From: Aspidiotus rigidus
Lineage: Eukaryota > Arthropoda > Insecta > Hemiptera > Diaspididae
Reading direction: 5' to 3'
DNA: 64,000 nucleotides
NCBI GenBank assembly: GCA_035079385.1
Contig: JAVHKY010000012.1
Location: 5,732,501-5,796,500, forward strand
Shown here: positions 1-11,500 of the stretch, in pieces
Layout: every line of letters starts with the position of its first letter
How positions within the stretch are numbered: position 1 is the first letter of the stretch
Program-made: the position numbers and the translations under genes
Notes under the pieces: generated by a model
Told to the model about the DNA's origin: nothing
The model's input: only the letters and a program-made list of their open reading frames with translations
The model's database searches: none

Positions 1-769
1 GGAAAAATTGAAATTCTTCTCCCTAAATCCTCCATTGAATCCGCCCTTGATTAGAATGCCCAATGTTGTGAATCAACATCTGAGATACTTGTGACACCAT
101 CAATGACCTTGACTTTAGAGCGCCGACGCTCTATAGAAAAGAGTTGTGAAAACGTCGTGCTCTGAACTTCCAGAAGAGAGGGACTTGAGAAAAAGTTGAG
201 TTCCGAACCTTCAGAGAGGTGAAAAATGTCAATGTATAAAGCTATAATTAGGGAGTCTCAGGTAATCATAAGCTAGGTGCAGAAGACCATTTCAAACTAA
301 AACTCCGTATGTTCGAACTAATTTTGAGCTGAAAGAGGAGGGTGAACGTCCCTATTCGACCTTTGTGACGTCATCAAACCATTAACCTATTTTTCCACTT
401 GGAAAAATTTCGAGTTCCAATCCTCTTTAAAGGGAGGACCAGTAAACCTTTAGCTATTTTGAGGAAGAGGTGGTTTTGAACAGGAAAATTTTTCTGGGAA
501 GGGAGTTTTGAACAAGATTTTATGGTACGTCAAAGCAAATTTTTCTTCGGCTTCAGGGACGTTGTTCCAAAATTCCCTCTGAAATACGCTACTGGGGAGG
601 ACTTGTAAAAATTTGGAATTATGAACCCGTGTAGAGGTGGGCCCAAAGGGAGGTTTAGCTCTGAACCTGCAAGCTAAGCTATATCTATGCAGTCTTGAGC
701 TAAATTTCTGCTCTGCGTATGAAAGCTAGGCTACAATCAACTTACGCTAGCATCAGATAAGGATTTAAG
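1..769. repeat. Degenerate dispersed repeat, no gene
   Basis: No coding region is supported here. The stretch carries repeated phrases such as GGGACTTGAGAAAA, ACTTGGAAAAATTTCGAG and GTGACGTCATCA. These match, in decayed form, the 45-bp repeat family at 20.7-24.7 kb and the TGACGTCA-rich satellite at 35.5-38 kb. I read it as an old member of that family. It may lie in or upstream of the first UBL3 intron. Confidence 0.5.
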
Positions 770-781
770 GCTACAACTCTC

Positions 782-903
782 GACGAGAGGGGAATACTCC
801 GAAGAGGAGTAAAAACTACAAACATCGCAAAAAATAAACAAAGCCGAGCGCTTTCGGTTAATAAACCATTATCGGGACTGAAATGAAAGCAACTGACAAG
901 AAC
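782..903 (-). repeat. Inverted terminal arm of PLE copy 1
   Basis: Read on the minus strand, this segment matches the 3' end of the same element at about 2190-2330. Shared landmarks are GTTGCTTTCATTTCAG, AACCGAAAGCGCTCGG and the CTCC..GGAG hairpin. It joins the RT coding sequence directly at about 904. Confidence 0.8.
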
Positions 904-905
904 GG

Positions 906-2178
906 TTGCCTCCGGGCGTGACCCTTTGCTCGTTTGATGTCGTGGATCTGTTCCCAAGTATCCCTAAAGCTGCCATCATACAGCGTATGGGCCAGTTATT
1001 GGTTAACTCCAATATCCCTCATAATGAATCCCAAGAATTTTTCAATCTTTTAAATATCTGTTGGTCCTGGAATTTTTGTAAATTCGAAGGGAAATTTTTC
1101 GAGTTCCCTGATGAATTAGGGACCTTTGGGCTCCCTCATTTCAGAAGTATTCATGTCGCAGTTTGAACTTGACCTCTTCTCCTCGGGCCAGGTGATACTC
1201 AATCATATATACTACTGGCACAGGTACGTTGATGACGTTCTCTGTACGTGGACTGGTCATCCAGATCTCCTTGGTAAATTTCTGAGGTATCTCAATTCAT
1301 CATACCCGTCCATAAAATTTACCTTGGAAGTTGGTGGCTCTACGATCAACTTGTTGGATTTGTCGGTCTCAGTTAGAGATGGGATCCATGAGTTTGGAAT
1401 ATACAGAAAGGATACTACGACCGATGTTTTAGTCTGCGGAGCGTCATTCTGTCCTGTTGCTCATAAGTTAGCAGCTTTTAACAGTTTAGTCCACAGATTG
1501 ACTCGCTTTCCTCTGAGTCACGCTGCTTTCAAAAAGGAGTTGGCGACTATAAAACACCTGGCTAGAGTGAATGGTGACAATGTTGACGTTGAGGCGATGG
1601 TTCGGAGGAAAATCACGAGAAAAAGCCTTGATTCCACCACCTCCCTCCCCCGAGACATAATCTGTGATCGGAGATTGCGATGGATCAGTCTCCCTTTTTT
1701 AGGGTTCTCTACCGAATTGGGTCGTGCCTTTCGCCCGTTCGGTTCCAGATCGGCCTATTACAACCCCACTACTGTCAAAGGGTTGTTCATTAAGTTAAAG
1801 AACCGTATACCTGCGGATGAAAGGAGTGGTGTTTATAAATTGGAATGCAGGGATTGTAGAGGTTTTTATATTGGTGAAAACGGCCGCCAGATGAAGGTGG
1901 GATTCGACGAACACATGGAGGTCTGGAAAAAGGGACGTTCGAGAGAACCAACATTTGCCGATCAGTTGATGAACAGCGGTCATGGCTTCCGTGAGGGATC
2001 CGCAAGCCTCCTCCATAAGGAGAATTCATACTTTAAATGGATTGCCCTCGAGGACGTAGAAATAATCCGTCATCTCAATACTGATGATATTACTGTGCTA
2101 AACACGAATATTCCGGAAGATGGCTTGATCGAACTCGTCTACGACTCACGTTATGAACCCTCGTTTGATCAACCTTAA
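906..2178 (+). pseudogene. PLE reverse transcriptase / GIY-YIG endonuclease, frameshifted
   Basis: The reading begins inside the RT at the SFDVVDLFPSIPK block, so the N-terminal fingers are absent. Near 1120-1135 a deletion of about 14 bp relative to copy 2 removes the conserved IGSPLGS motif and shifts frame. The second segment (1126-2178) then carries the catalytic YVDD box (HRYVDDVL), the thumb, and a C-terminal GIY-YIG domain (GVYKLECRDCRGFYIGE). The GIY-YIG domain is the hallmark of Penelope-like elements and normally nicks the target for primed reverse transcription. The missing 5' part and the frameshift make this copy non-functional. The family assignment is secure; activity is excluded. 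Confidence 0.85.
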
Positions 2179-2376
2179 TGATCCGAGGTTTCTTCTCCGT
2201 TCCTGTCAGTTGCTTTCATTTCAGTCACGATGATGGTTTATTAACCGAAAGCGCTCGGTTTTATTTTATTTTCTGCGGTCTTTGTATTTTTTACTCCTCT
2301 TCGGAGTACATATTCCCTTCTCATCGTTATGGACAACCGTAATTTGGAGGAATGAAGCCGTTTAGCTACGACTCTC

Positions 2377-3977
2377 TCTAGAAATATTTTATTTTTTCGT
2401 GCAAGGCACAGTGATTTATTCGGACGCGTAAATTTTTCGATCATATGGTGATCTTCATCACAGCCTAAAAATGAATTTCTGAAGACTCTCTTCCTCGCTG
2501 AGAAGAAGAGCGTGACGTCATCAATGTATTTGAACTTAGGTGGTTAGAAGGAAATAGAGGAAGGACTTGAGAAAATTACCAGCTTATGTGTCAATGACCA
2601 GACATTTGTTACAATCTGTAAAGACGAGGAGGCCTCATTAAAAAATAATTTTTGGTTAAAATATTTAAATGAGGGAAACTTAAAAGAATCAGAACTTGGT
2701 CAAGAAAAATAATGTCACGATAATTTCATGAAGAAACTTAACTTTCAAGACCTTCGAATTTTCAAGTACGTTTTGTCTTTTCTGTTCCGTCTGTCGAACA
2801 AGAGCCATGAGAATTCACTACCCTTTAAGCTGGATAGTATTCACTTGGAAGTCAGCACCAATTATTCATCTGCCGTCATTTTGGGAAAGAAAAAAGTCAA
2901 ACTTCCACTCTTCACCTTCCACGAGCTCTACTCTAATGCATCCTTTGTAAATTGAAAATGTATAGGTGATAACGGGATGAAATACGAGTACTGCAACGTT
3001 GTCTGTTCGTGACCGCTGTTGGAAGATGAAAAAAAGCTGATACTAACGTAAGTCTTTGAGAAAAGAATACAACATTCTTAAATTTGTGTACATTGTGTAC
3101 AGATCTTTTCGTGTCATCGCGTTTGGCGAGCTAGTTCTGGCTTTTGTACGAGCTTATGCTATTGGACAGGAAAAAGGAAGGAAAGAATTGACAGGTTGCG
3201 ACAAAATAGCCGTAAATATAAGCCGAGAACGTGTACTGAATTACATAGGACTCGGTTACAAAACGAACTGCAAATGAGATTGCACAATGATAGGCCGAGA
3301 AAGGGTGGTCTTTACTCATCGCAGCAGCATGAACTGAGTTTCTTGCAACACTATCACATTCTTGGTGCTTAGTTCCATAGTGTTCGCATCGGTACATTAT
3401 GCTGAAAATCTATTCAATAGCTTACGCAATGTACGTAGTTTCAAACGCGCTGATGAAGAGAAATTTTTTCGTACGTCACAGAACGTTTGCGTCTCCCTCA
3501 ATTTTATAATGTAAGACTTGTTATGGCGAATTTTTCTCTTCGTTCTTCTTTCGTGCCATTTAATCACGTGGAAGGAAGACTAACTACTCAAATTACTCTG
3601 ATAGGTATTAATGTAAATGGAGACTTTGAAGCTCGAGCTTTTTTGAATAAATAACATGGAAGATTGTATGAGTGGGTGATTGAATTCATTTCTCAATCAA
3701 ACATCAACAATGCTTTGCTGTTTATTTGAAGTTTAATCCTGAGACTACCACGCTCGTCCCTATTTCCATATCTTTTCAACCCCTCTCCTCCCTTCACAGA
3801 AAGTATGGAGTGTTTGCTCGTGATCTTGGGACTTATAGAAATTTTTCCTCTTTGTAATTGTTTGTCTTACTCGAACTCAACCTCAGTATGTTGGGAGTTC
3901 CAAGTGAGTTGAATAATCTTGACCTACAGGACCAGGGGCATTTGTCTAATTCAGATTGAACTTGATCTACATTAAGA
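2377..3977. other. No gene seen; one hammerhead-like motif
   Basis: I see no convincing coding region. The short open frames lack homology and look random. On the minus strand at 2435-2462 there is a TGATGA, a short GATC-paired stem and GAAA, resembling a decayed hammerhead ribozyme core. This may be the tail of another retroelement copy. Confidence 0.4.
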
Positions 3978-3988
3978 CCACCTTGGAA
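3978..3988. repeat. Left target-site duplication of PLE copy 2
   Basis: The 11-bp sequence CCACCTTGGAA occurs here and again at 6747-6757, immediately outside the two ends of the second Penelope-like element. This marks the insertion as one event spanning both inverted arms. Confidence 0.75.
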
Positions 3989-4812
3989 TTAAGCGCATCC
4001 GTTCCTTCAAGTTACGGCTATCCATAATAAAACGTGAAAGACGAATACTCCGACGTGGAGTAAAACATGCAAACCGCAGAAAAATAAAAGACGACGAGCG
4101 CTTTCGGTTAAATAACCATCTTCAAGCCTGAAATGAAAGCAACTGACGAACAAAAGAGAAGAACGAGGTATTAAGATCGTCCAAACGAGAAATCACGGTG
4201 TGAGTCATAAACCAGTTCGATCAGGCCATCTTCCGGAATGTACGAATTGAGTACAGTGATACCGTCAGTGTTGAGATGACGAATTATCTCTATATTCTCG
4301 AGGGCGATACGCTTACGGTAGGAATTCTCCTTATGGAGGAGCTTTTCGGATCCCTCGCGGAAGCTGTGGCCACTGTTTGTTAAGTGATCAGCGAAAGCTG
4401 ACTCCCCTAAGTGTCCCATCTTCCAAGACTTCAGGTGCTCAGCTACTCTAACTTTCATTTGGCGGCTGGTCTCACCAATATAAAAGCCTCCACAATCCTC
4501 ATACTCCAACTTATACACACCACTCCTCTCATCGACAGGTATGGGGTCCTTCAGTCTCACAAACAACCTCTTGACTGTGGTAGGGTTGTAAAACGCGGGT
4601 CTGAAGCCAAACGGGCGAAGGGCCCGACCCAATTGCAGGGAGAATTTCCCCAGAAAAGGGAGACTGATCCAACGCAAACGGCGATCACGGATCGTGTCTC
4701 GGGGGAGGGAGGTGGTGGAATCCAGGAGGCTCCTTGTAACTTTCCTCCGAACCATCACGTCAACGTCGACATTGACCCCATTCACTCTAGCCAGGTGTTT
4801 TATAGTGCGTAC
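3989..4812 (-). repeat. Inverted 5' arm of PLE copy 2
   Basis: Minus-strand reading gives the same RT thumb and GIY-YIG endonuclease as 5998-6603, open from 4785 down to 4171 and including the HTNSGH-type block and YIGETSRQ. Homology to the right arm ends near 4812, where the forward N-terminal coding region begins. The left edge extends about 40 bp beyond the right arm's end and resembles the extreme 3' end of copy 1 (TTACGG..TCCATAA). Confidence 0.85.
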
Positions 4813-4824
4813 TCCTTAGTCCGT

Positions 4825-6603
4825 GCCGAATTAGTCCGTAATAACCCCCTCCGTCGCATGAGTAATAAATTGGGAGGAGTGATTCAAGGTTTAAGGAGGA
4901 AGATGAAAGAGGCAGATTTGATCGTCACTAAGGCTGACAGGGGCAATGCTGTTGTAGTGATGGAGAGATCGGCCTATTCTTCTAAGGTCCATGAAGTCCT
5001 ACAGCAGTGTGGTGCTAAAGAGAGTGATGATTTCAGCTTTCCCAAGCACGTCAAAGAAGTTAGGAGTGTCATCAACAGGAGTGAGGCTGTTATCAAAACT
5101 CCTGCTTTGAAAAAAGCCCTCCTTGTTCCTAACCCCACACCCCCCTCCTGAACGGGCTGCCTAAAGTGCATAAGAACAATACCCCGATGCGACCCGTTGT
5201 TTCTTTCATCTCCTCTCCTACCTACCTCCTTGCCAAATTCCTTGACCGTTGGTTCAAAAATCGAATTGATTTTGAATCCCCTCATTTGGTCTTGAATTCG
5301 GTCTGGATGTAAGTCTCCCCCGGGAACGACCATCTGCTCATTTGATGTTGTTGGTTTGTTCCCGAATATTCCTAAGGCTGCTACTATCCAGCGTATGGGT
5401 GAGCTACTCGTTAAAGCCAACATTCCTCATAATGAGCTTCACGAATTCTTCGATCTTCTAAATACTTGCTGGTCCCCCAACTACTGTAAATTTGAAGGGA
5501 AATTTTTCGAGTTCCCTGATGAAGTAGGGATCCCTATTGGATCACCTTTAGGCTCTCTTATCTCCGAAGTTTTCATGTCTAAGTTTGAACTTGACCTCTT
5601 TTCCTCAAACCAGGTGTTACTCAATCATATTCACTATTGGCACAGGTACGTTGATGACGTTCTATGTACCTGGACTGGTCACCCAGATCTCCTTGGTGAG
5701 TTTCTGAGGTATCTCAATTCCTGGTACCCTTCCATCAAATTTACGTTGGAAATAGGGGTATTTTCCATTAACTTTTTGGATTTATCGATCTCTATTGTAG
5801 ACGGTATCCATGAGTTTGGAATTTACAGGAAAGATACTACGACCGATGTTTTAGTCCACGGTGGTTCGTTCGGTCCTGTTGCTCACAAGATGGCTGCTTT
5901 TCATAGAATATTTCACAGACTGACTCGCATTCCCTTGAGTCAGTCTGCTTTTAAGAAAGAAGTACTCACTATAAAACACCTGACTAGAGTGAATGGGGTC
6001 AATGTCGACGTTGACGTGATGGTTCGGAGGAAAGTTACAAGGAGCCTCCTGGATTCCACCACCTCCCTCCCCCGAGACACGATCCGTGATCGCCGTTTGC
6101 GTTGGATCAGTCTCCCTTTTCTGGGGAAATTCTCCCTGCAATTGGGTCGGGCCCTTCGCCCGTTTGGCTTCAGACCCGCGTTTTACAACCCTACCACAGT
6201 CAAGAGGTTGTTTGTGAGACTGAAGGACCCCATACCTGTCGATGAGAGGAGTGGTGTGTATAAGTTGGAGTATGAGGATTGTGGAGGCTTTTATATTGGT
6301 GAGACCAGCCGCCAAATGAAAGTTAGAGTAGCGGAGCACCTGAAGTCTTGGAAGAAGGGACACTCAGGGGAGTCAGCTTTCGCTGTTCACTTAACAAACA
6401 GTGGCCACAACTTCCGCGAGGGATCCGAAAAGCTCCTCCATAAGGAGAATTCCTACCGTAAGCGTATCGCCCTCGAGAATATAGAGATAATTCGTCATCT
6501 CAACACTGACGGTATCACTGTACTCAATTCGTACATTCCGGAAGATGGCCTGATCAAACTGGTTTATGACTCACACCGTGATTTCTCGTTTGGACGATCT
6601 TAA
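4825..6603 (+). pseudogene. PLE polyprotein (RT + GIY-YIG), at least two frameshifts
   Basis: The forward reading starts with a Penelope N-terminal block (DLIVTKADRGNAVVVMERS). Near 5150 it shifts frame into the [20 protein letters not shown] block typical of PLE reverse transcriptases. A C-run near 5310-5325 shifts it again into a long open segment, 5356-6603. That segment holds FPNIPKA, IGSPLGSLISE, the catalytic YVDD (RYVDDVL), FLDLS and the GIY-YIG domain (GVYKLEYEDCGGFYIGET). The last 415 codons are intact, but the upstream breaks mean no full protein can be made. The endonuclease would nick DNA and the RT would copy the element RNA into chromatin. Confidence 0.88.
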
Positions 6604-6757
6604 TACCTCGTTCTTCTCTTTTGTTCGTCAGTTGCTTTCATTTCAGGCTTGAAGATGGTTATTTAACCGAAAGCGCTCGTCGTCTTTTATTTTTCTGCGG
6701 TTTGCATGTTTTACTCCACGTCGGAGTATTCGTCTTTCACGTTTTACCACCTTGGAA

Positions 6758-8560
6758 GTCGTTTTTAATCTTGTGAGAGGAACTATTTTCAATCTCAAGG
6801 ACCCAAACGTCAAGCCCTCGATTTCGAGTGACCTATTCAGTATATAATGGAAAGAGAGGAAAGCTGGAGCTATCCGAATGACTTGTACTTAGTTGGGGAG
6901 CGTAAAGAGCCTACCTAAACGACTCGTATATACGACAAACCTCTGGTTTCAACCTTGACGTACATTAGAGACTTTTTACTCCGTGAAGATCGAAATCGCA
7001 TTCAAGAAAGTGCCTCATGAAACGGGTTTCTTGCTCACCCTGGTTAGAGTGGACGATGGAAGAGACCTTGTGAGCTGCAAGTTATGTATCTGAAAATCGT
7101 AATTTTTCAAGTATATTTATACTTTGTTCAAAATGATGGTACCATTTTTGTTCTCTAGAGGTGTTTTCTGTCTACGAGAATCAATATTCAATGAAAATCC
7201 TCTTTCGACGTCAACTCTTGCGGCTCTGGTAGGAGGGGAAATCGAATCGAAACGTTGAAGATTTTTGAAGGTCCACTGAGAACCAGTCATCATAAATGAC
7301 TTTAAATTTTAACTTCGGAGTGATTTTATTCTTTCAGTCGTCATTTTTATGTCTAACACTCCTATTCTATTGATAGTTTTATGTCTCTACCAATTCTTGT
7401 CCCTCTTTCATAAATTGGATCTACATCTGATCGGTTTTTGGATTCAGTACTCTTCATCGTGTAAGTAACTCTTCGAAAAAGAAAAATGATCTTCTAAATA
7501 ATTAGGTACGTATAATATTTCGCGTATGCGCCCGAAGAAAATAATAATATCGAGTATCGCAAGGACTTTGCAGTTTACTCGACCTTTTTTTTTTTTTTTT
7601 TTTTTTTTTTTTCGTTCTTTTATGTACTCCACATTATTACCCTAGACGTCGCAAATTTGAAATAATTTTTACCGCAGATATTAGTCATCGTAAAATAAAT
7701 TTTATAACCATCCTTCTTGTTCTGCGTTTTCTCCGCTTGCCTTCATCCGCGTTGATGCGGTTTTACCAGTTTCTCGAATATAGTTTTTTAAGCTCAAAGC
7801 ACGAAAATATCGTAAAAATAAGGTCGAAAAGAGCTCGTCAAAGAATTTAGAACAGTAATTTAAAAGTACTCTATTTTTACTTAACTCGGATGGCATTTTA
7901 AGAGTATATATCGACGTATGGGACTGGGCTGATGCTCCGTCATAATTTGATGTTATTCTTACAGCTTTTAAAACGACACGGAGACCATAATTACTGATTA
8001 GTTGGATAAGTATGTGGTCGATCAATAAGTTATGAGAAACTCATTTCTATTTTCTATACGACCATCACGCCAACTTTCTAGTAAATATATCAGCCAGAAG
8101 ATGCAGAAGGAAAGACGACAGAATAATTCAGCGGGTATGAGTTTAATCTACTCTTTATCAGAAGAGCCGCGATGTACAGATAAGGATAGAACAATCGCTT
8201 AAACTCTTAATGAATTAAGGAGTAACGAATGAGTTAGATGAATTAAGATGTCGTGTGAAACTTTGTCGAAGCTGGTGTGAGATTGTGAAAGCTGAGAGTG
8301 AACGACTTGTTAAGGTCAGATGACATGTTCTCGGGACCGTATAAAGAAAGTGTAAAGATGGATTATAGTGAAGTCTTATCAGTTCTTCCGACGTGAAGTG
8401 TGAATCTGCTATCCAAATACTCCAACCCGTGAGGTTCAAATAAATTTTGATGAATGTTCAAGTAGTGACAGAAGATAGGGTCAGGAGGAAGGACCTGACC
8501 ATCCCAACTTCGTTTTGTAGTCTTCTCCTTTGTCCCTGAAACATGAAAAAATAATTCTTA
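6758..8560. other. No gene seen; long T-tract
   Basis: No exon-like coding sequence is evident. A T-run of about 28 bases lies at 7585-7612. The minus-strand open frame at 7702-8025 (107 codons) has no recognisable motif and ordinary AT-rich composition, so I do not call it. Confidence 0.4.
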
Positions 8561-11500
8561 TTAGTTTCATCAGTTCTTTAAGGGTAATTCGGACCGGTTC
8601 GTCCACTAGGAGCGTTACGATCGACAAAATAAAAAACTGAATCTGCATAATTTTCTATTCAATGATCTCGAAATAAATCGATAACAAAGCCACAAAGCGG
8701 GAAAATCAATAGAACAAAATTTGTAGAGCGTAAAACTTCCTACAAGTCACCTTGATTTTGTTTGATTCAAAGAGAGGTTTAGTCCACCTACCGCCCGTAC
8801 TGCCCGCTGATTCAAAGGTGATTGGTTTTTGACTGGTTATTCGCCTGTAAGGACCCTGCTAGAAGCGCCACTTTCCACGATAGTGTGTAATAGTCCCATA
8901 TAAATAACATGGAATGATTTTCAAAGTTCCTCACTACTTAATTGATCAATCAATTTTAAAAAATGAGATATACAAAAGGATGAGCCAAGTCTACTACAAC
9001 AATTTCAAAACTCTTTTAGATGGCATTCCATTTGAATTTTCCAAGAAAGAAGAGCCGAAAGAAAATACGTTGTTAGTCATTATCACGATTGCGAGCTTTG
9101 GAGAAATTCCGTATAGCAGCGCATACTTCGCCCTTATTGGCGAATTGGCTTCCAAGTCATTGACACTGTCGGGCGGGTTTGAACTTCTCATTGGTATTTT
9201 CGTTATTTTATTGACTTGAAAAAAAATTATGAACCAAAGAATTAATTCGAAAATATTGAAAATACTCACAAAAAAGTCAATAAAAATAAATTAAAAAATT
9301 TTTAAAAAATGAATAATCCGTAAAAAGAGTAGCTTTTATTATTGCTTCTAGCTGTTTGCTATTTTCAACGGCTGGCTTGAAAACCGATCAAAACGCGGCC
9401 ATTGCTTCTATTTCGGGCTTTAGTTGCTTAAACTGATCACCCCGACTTTAGTTATCCCGGTTTTGTTATGCGCGATACTAGCGCTGACTACCCCAGAAGC
9501 CAGAATTGGCCGTGATTAAACTTCAACTCAAATTGAAAATAGTAAAAAAAAAGTCAATAAAAATAAATTTTAAAATTTTAAAAAAATGAATAATCTGTAA
9601 AAAAGTAGCTTTTATTATTGCTTCTAGCTGTTTGCTACTTTCAACGGCTGGCTTGAAAACCGATCAAAACGCGGCCATTGCTTCTATTTCGGGCTTTAGT
9701 TGCTTAAACTGATCACCCCGACTTTAGTTATCCCGGTTTTGTTATGCGCGATACTAGCGCTGACTGCCCCGGAAGCCAGAATTGGCCGTGACTAAACTTC
9801 AACTCATCACAATGGTTCTCTCTCATTTTTCTTCAAGGATACAAAACATCTTTGCGGACTTGATGTCATCAGTCCAATCGTTTTCCTCCTATCTCACTCT
9901 AGAGTCGAATTTGGACTGTTTGCCCGCTGGTAGCGCTAGAGTCGACTAAACCGAAACGGGATCAGGATGTTTTTGTTTTTTGATACACAGATGGCAAACG
10001 ATAAATTTTTTGGTTTTGTTTTGGCTAGTTACAATTTGTTTATTCGACTGATTTTTTGTTTATTTTTGTTCTGATAACCAGAACAAATTTGGTTTGAAAA
10101 AAACATTTTTTCCTAATAAAAAAATGTTTTTCTTGATAAAAACATGAAAAAATGTTTTTTCAGGAAAATTGTCTTTCGTTTGTTCACATTTCATTTTGTA
10201 GAAGATTTTTGGTTTTTTGTTTCATTTTGTTAATTCTGAATTTAAAATTTGTTTTTGTGTTGTTACATTTCCTGAAAATATCATTTGTTTCATTAAATAA
10301 CGTTACGTTTTTGTTACGTTTGCCATGCCTGTCTTTGAATGTAAATACTAAATAGAGCAATCTCAAAGTAAGTGAAAAACAAAGCTATTAGAAGGAAAAA
10401 TTGTAAAAGCAGAATTTTCTACAAATCACCTTCTCATGAAAATATTGATAATAATCGATTCAAGGAGAGGTTCCGTCCATCATCCGCGCTGCCCATAGAC
10501 CTATTCCCTGGTGACGTCACAGTGTTGATAAGAGTGAGCGATAGTGAGTCAAAGTACCCATATTTGTAATCGATATTTGAATTATTGGGCCAATCATGAT
10601 ATCGATTTTTATAAGAATACACAGGGAACGATTCGATCACATACAGATATTCAAAAACAAGATGTTCCTAATGTATTACAGATCTCATCTAGAACCTAGA
10701 AGTTCTCTGGAATTCAAATATGTAGCTTTTATTGCTAACGTACTTTTTGTTCTTGAGTACTAATGAATGATCAAAACGTTCCCTGTGTACTCTTATGGGA
10801 TTCTAAAATGGCTGCCCCAAAGCCAGCAGCAGAGAACAAGCATTCAATCAAAATTGAAGATGTTGACGTCACGGGGAATGGTCTATTGATTCAAAATTGA
10901 TAAGCCAATCATCATAATTGGCTATCGCCTTCGAAGTCATTGACCCTGTTAGCTTGAACTTCCCATTGGTATTTTTGCTATTTTATTGGCTTCTCAGTCA
11001 ATTAGTGATGGGCGATGGTCGATAATGTTGAAAATAGTAGAAAAATATCGAAAAAATGCCAACAAAAATTTGGGAAAAATATAAAAAATTAAAAAAAGGA
11101 ATTAATCAGCAAAAAAGCCGCTATTGAAAAAATGGTCCGAAAAATAATTGAAAAAATTGAAAAAAAAAAAATGGTAACAATCGGTAAAAAGGCGGCTCTT
11201 ATTCATTGACTGCTGGCTAGCTTCTAGCTGTTTACTTATTTCAACGGTTGGCTGTTGGCTGACTTGAAAGCCGACCAAAACGCGGCTATTTCGGTCTTCA
11301 GCTGCTTAAACTTATCACCCCGATATTTTTTGTAGTTATCCCGGTTTTGTTATGCGCGATACTAGCGCTGACTGGCCCAAAATTGACCGTAACTAAATCC
11401 CAACCCATCACAATGGTTCTCTCTCATTTTTCTTCAAGGATACAAAACATCATTGCGGACTTGATGTCATCAGTCCAATTGTTTTCATCCTATCTCATAC

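Larger units (their letters stand above)
782..2364 (+). mobile_element. Penelope-like element copy 1, 5'-truncated with inverted 5' arm
   Basis: This is a defective Penelope-like retroelement. It encodes the distal half of the reverse transcriptase joined to a GIY-YIG endonuclease. The first ~120 bp (782-903) are the inverted complement of the element's own 3' end (about 2190-2330). They include the short hairpin ACTCC..CGGAGT and the sequence around GAAAGCGCTC. A 12-bp near-repeat, GCTAC(A/G)ACTCTC, at 770-781 and 2365-2376 could be the target-site duplication, with one mismatch. Copies 2 and 3 lie at 3.99-6.75 kb and 19.2-25.8 kb. Confidence 0.8.
3989..6746 (+). mobile_element. Penelope-like element copy 2 with long inverted 5' arm
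   Basis: A 2.76-kb insertion bounded by an 11-bp direct repeat (CCACCTTGGAA). The left 0.8 kb (3989-4812) is an inverted, nearly identical copy of the right end (about 5965-6746), GIY-YIG coding region included. The middle carries the N-terminal and RT portions in the forward direction. PLEs are known for variable, often inverted or tandem pseudo-LTR arrangements produced during target-primed reverse transcription. The high identity between the arms suggests they formed together in one insertion. Confidence 0.85.

Noticed and set aside
1790..2029. Minus-strand open frames within PLE copy 1
   Set aside because: Complement shadows of the GIY-YIG coding sequence.
4411..5151. 246-codon plus-strand open frame
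   Set aside because: Its first part is the reverse strand of the inverted PLE arm; only the PLE N-terminal block after about 4825 is real coding relic.
8914..9219. 101-codon open frame with hydrophobic C-terminus
   Set aside because: Its 3' part recurs in diverged form near 10,935, so it lies in a dispersed repeat.
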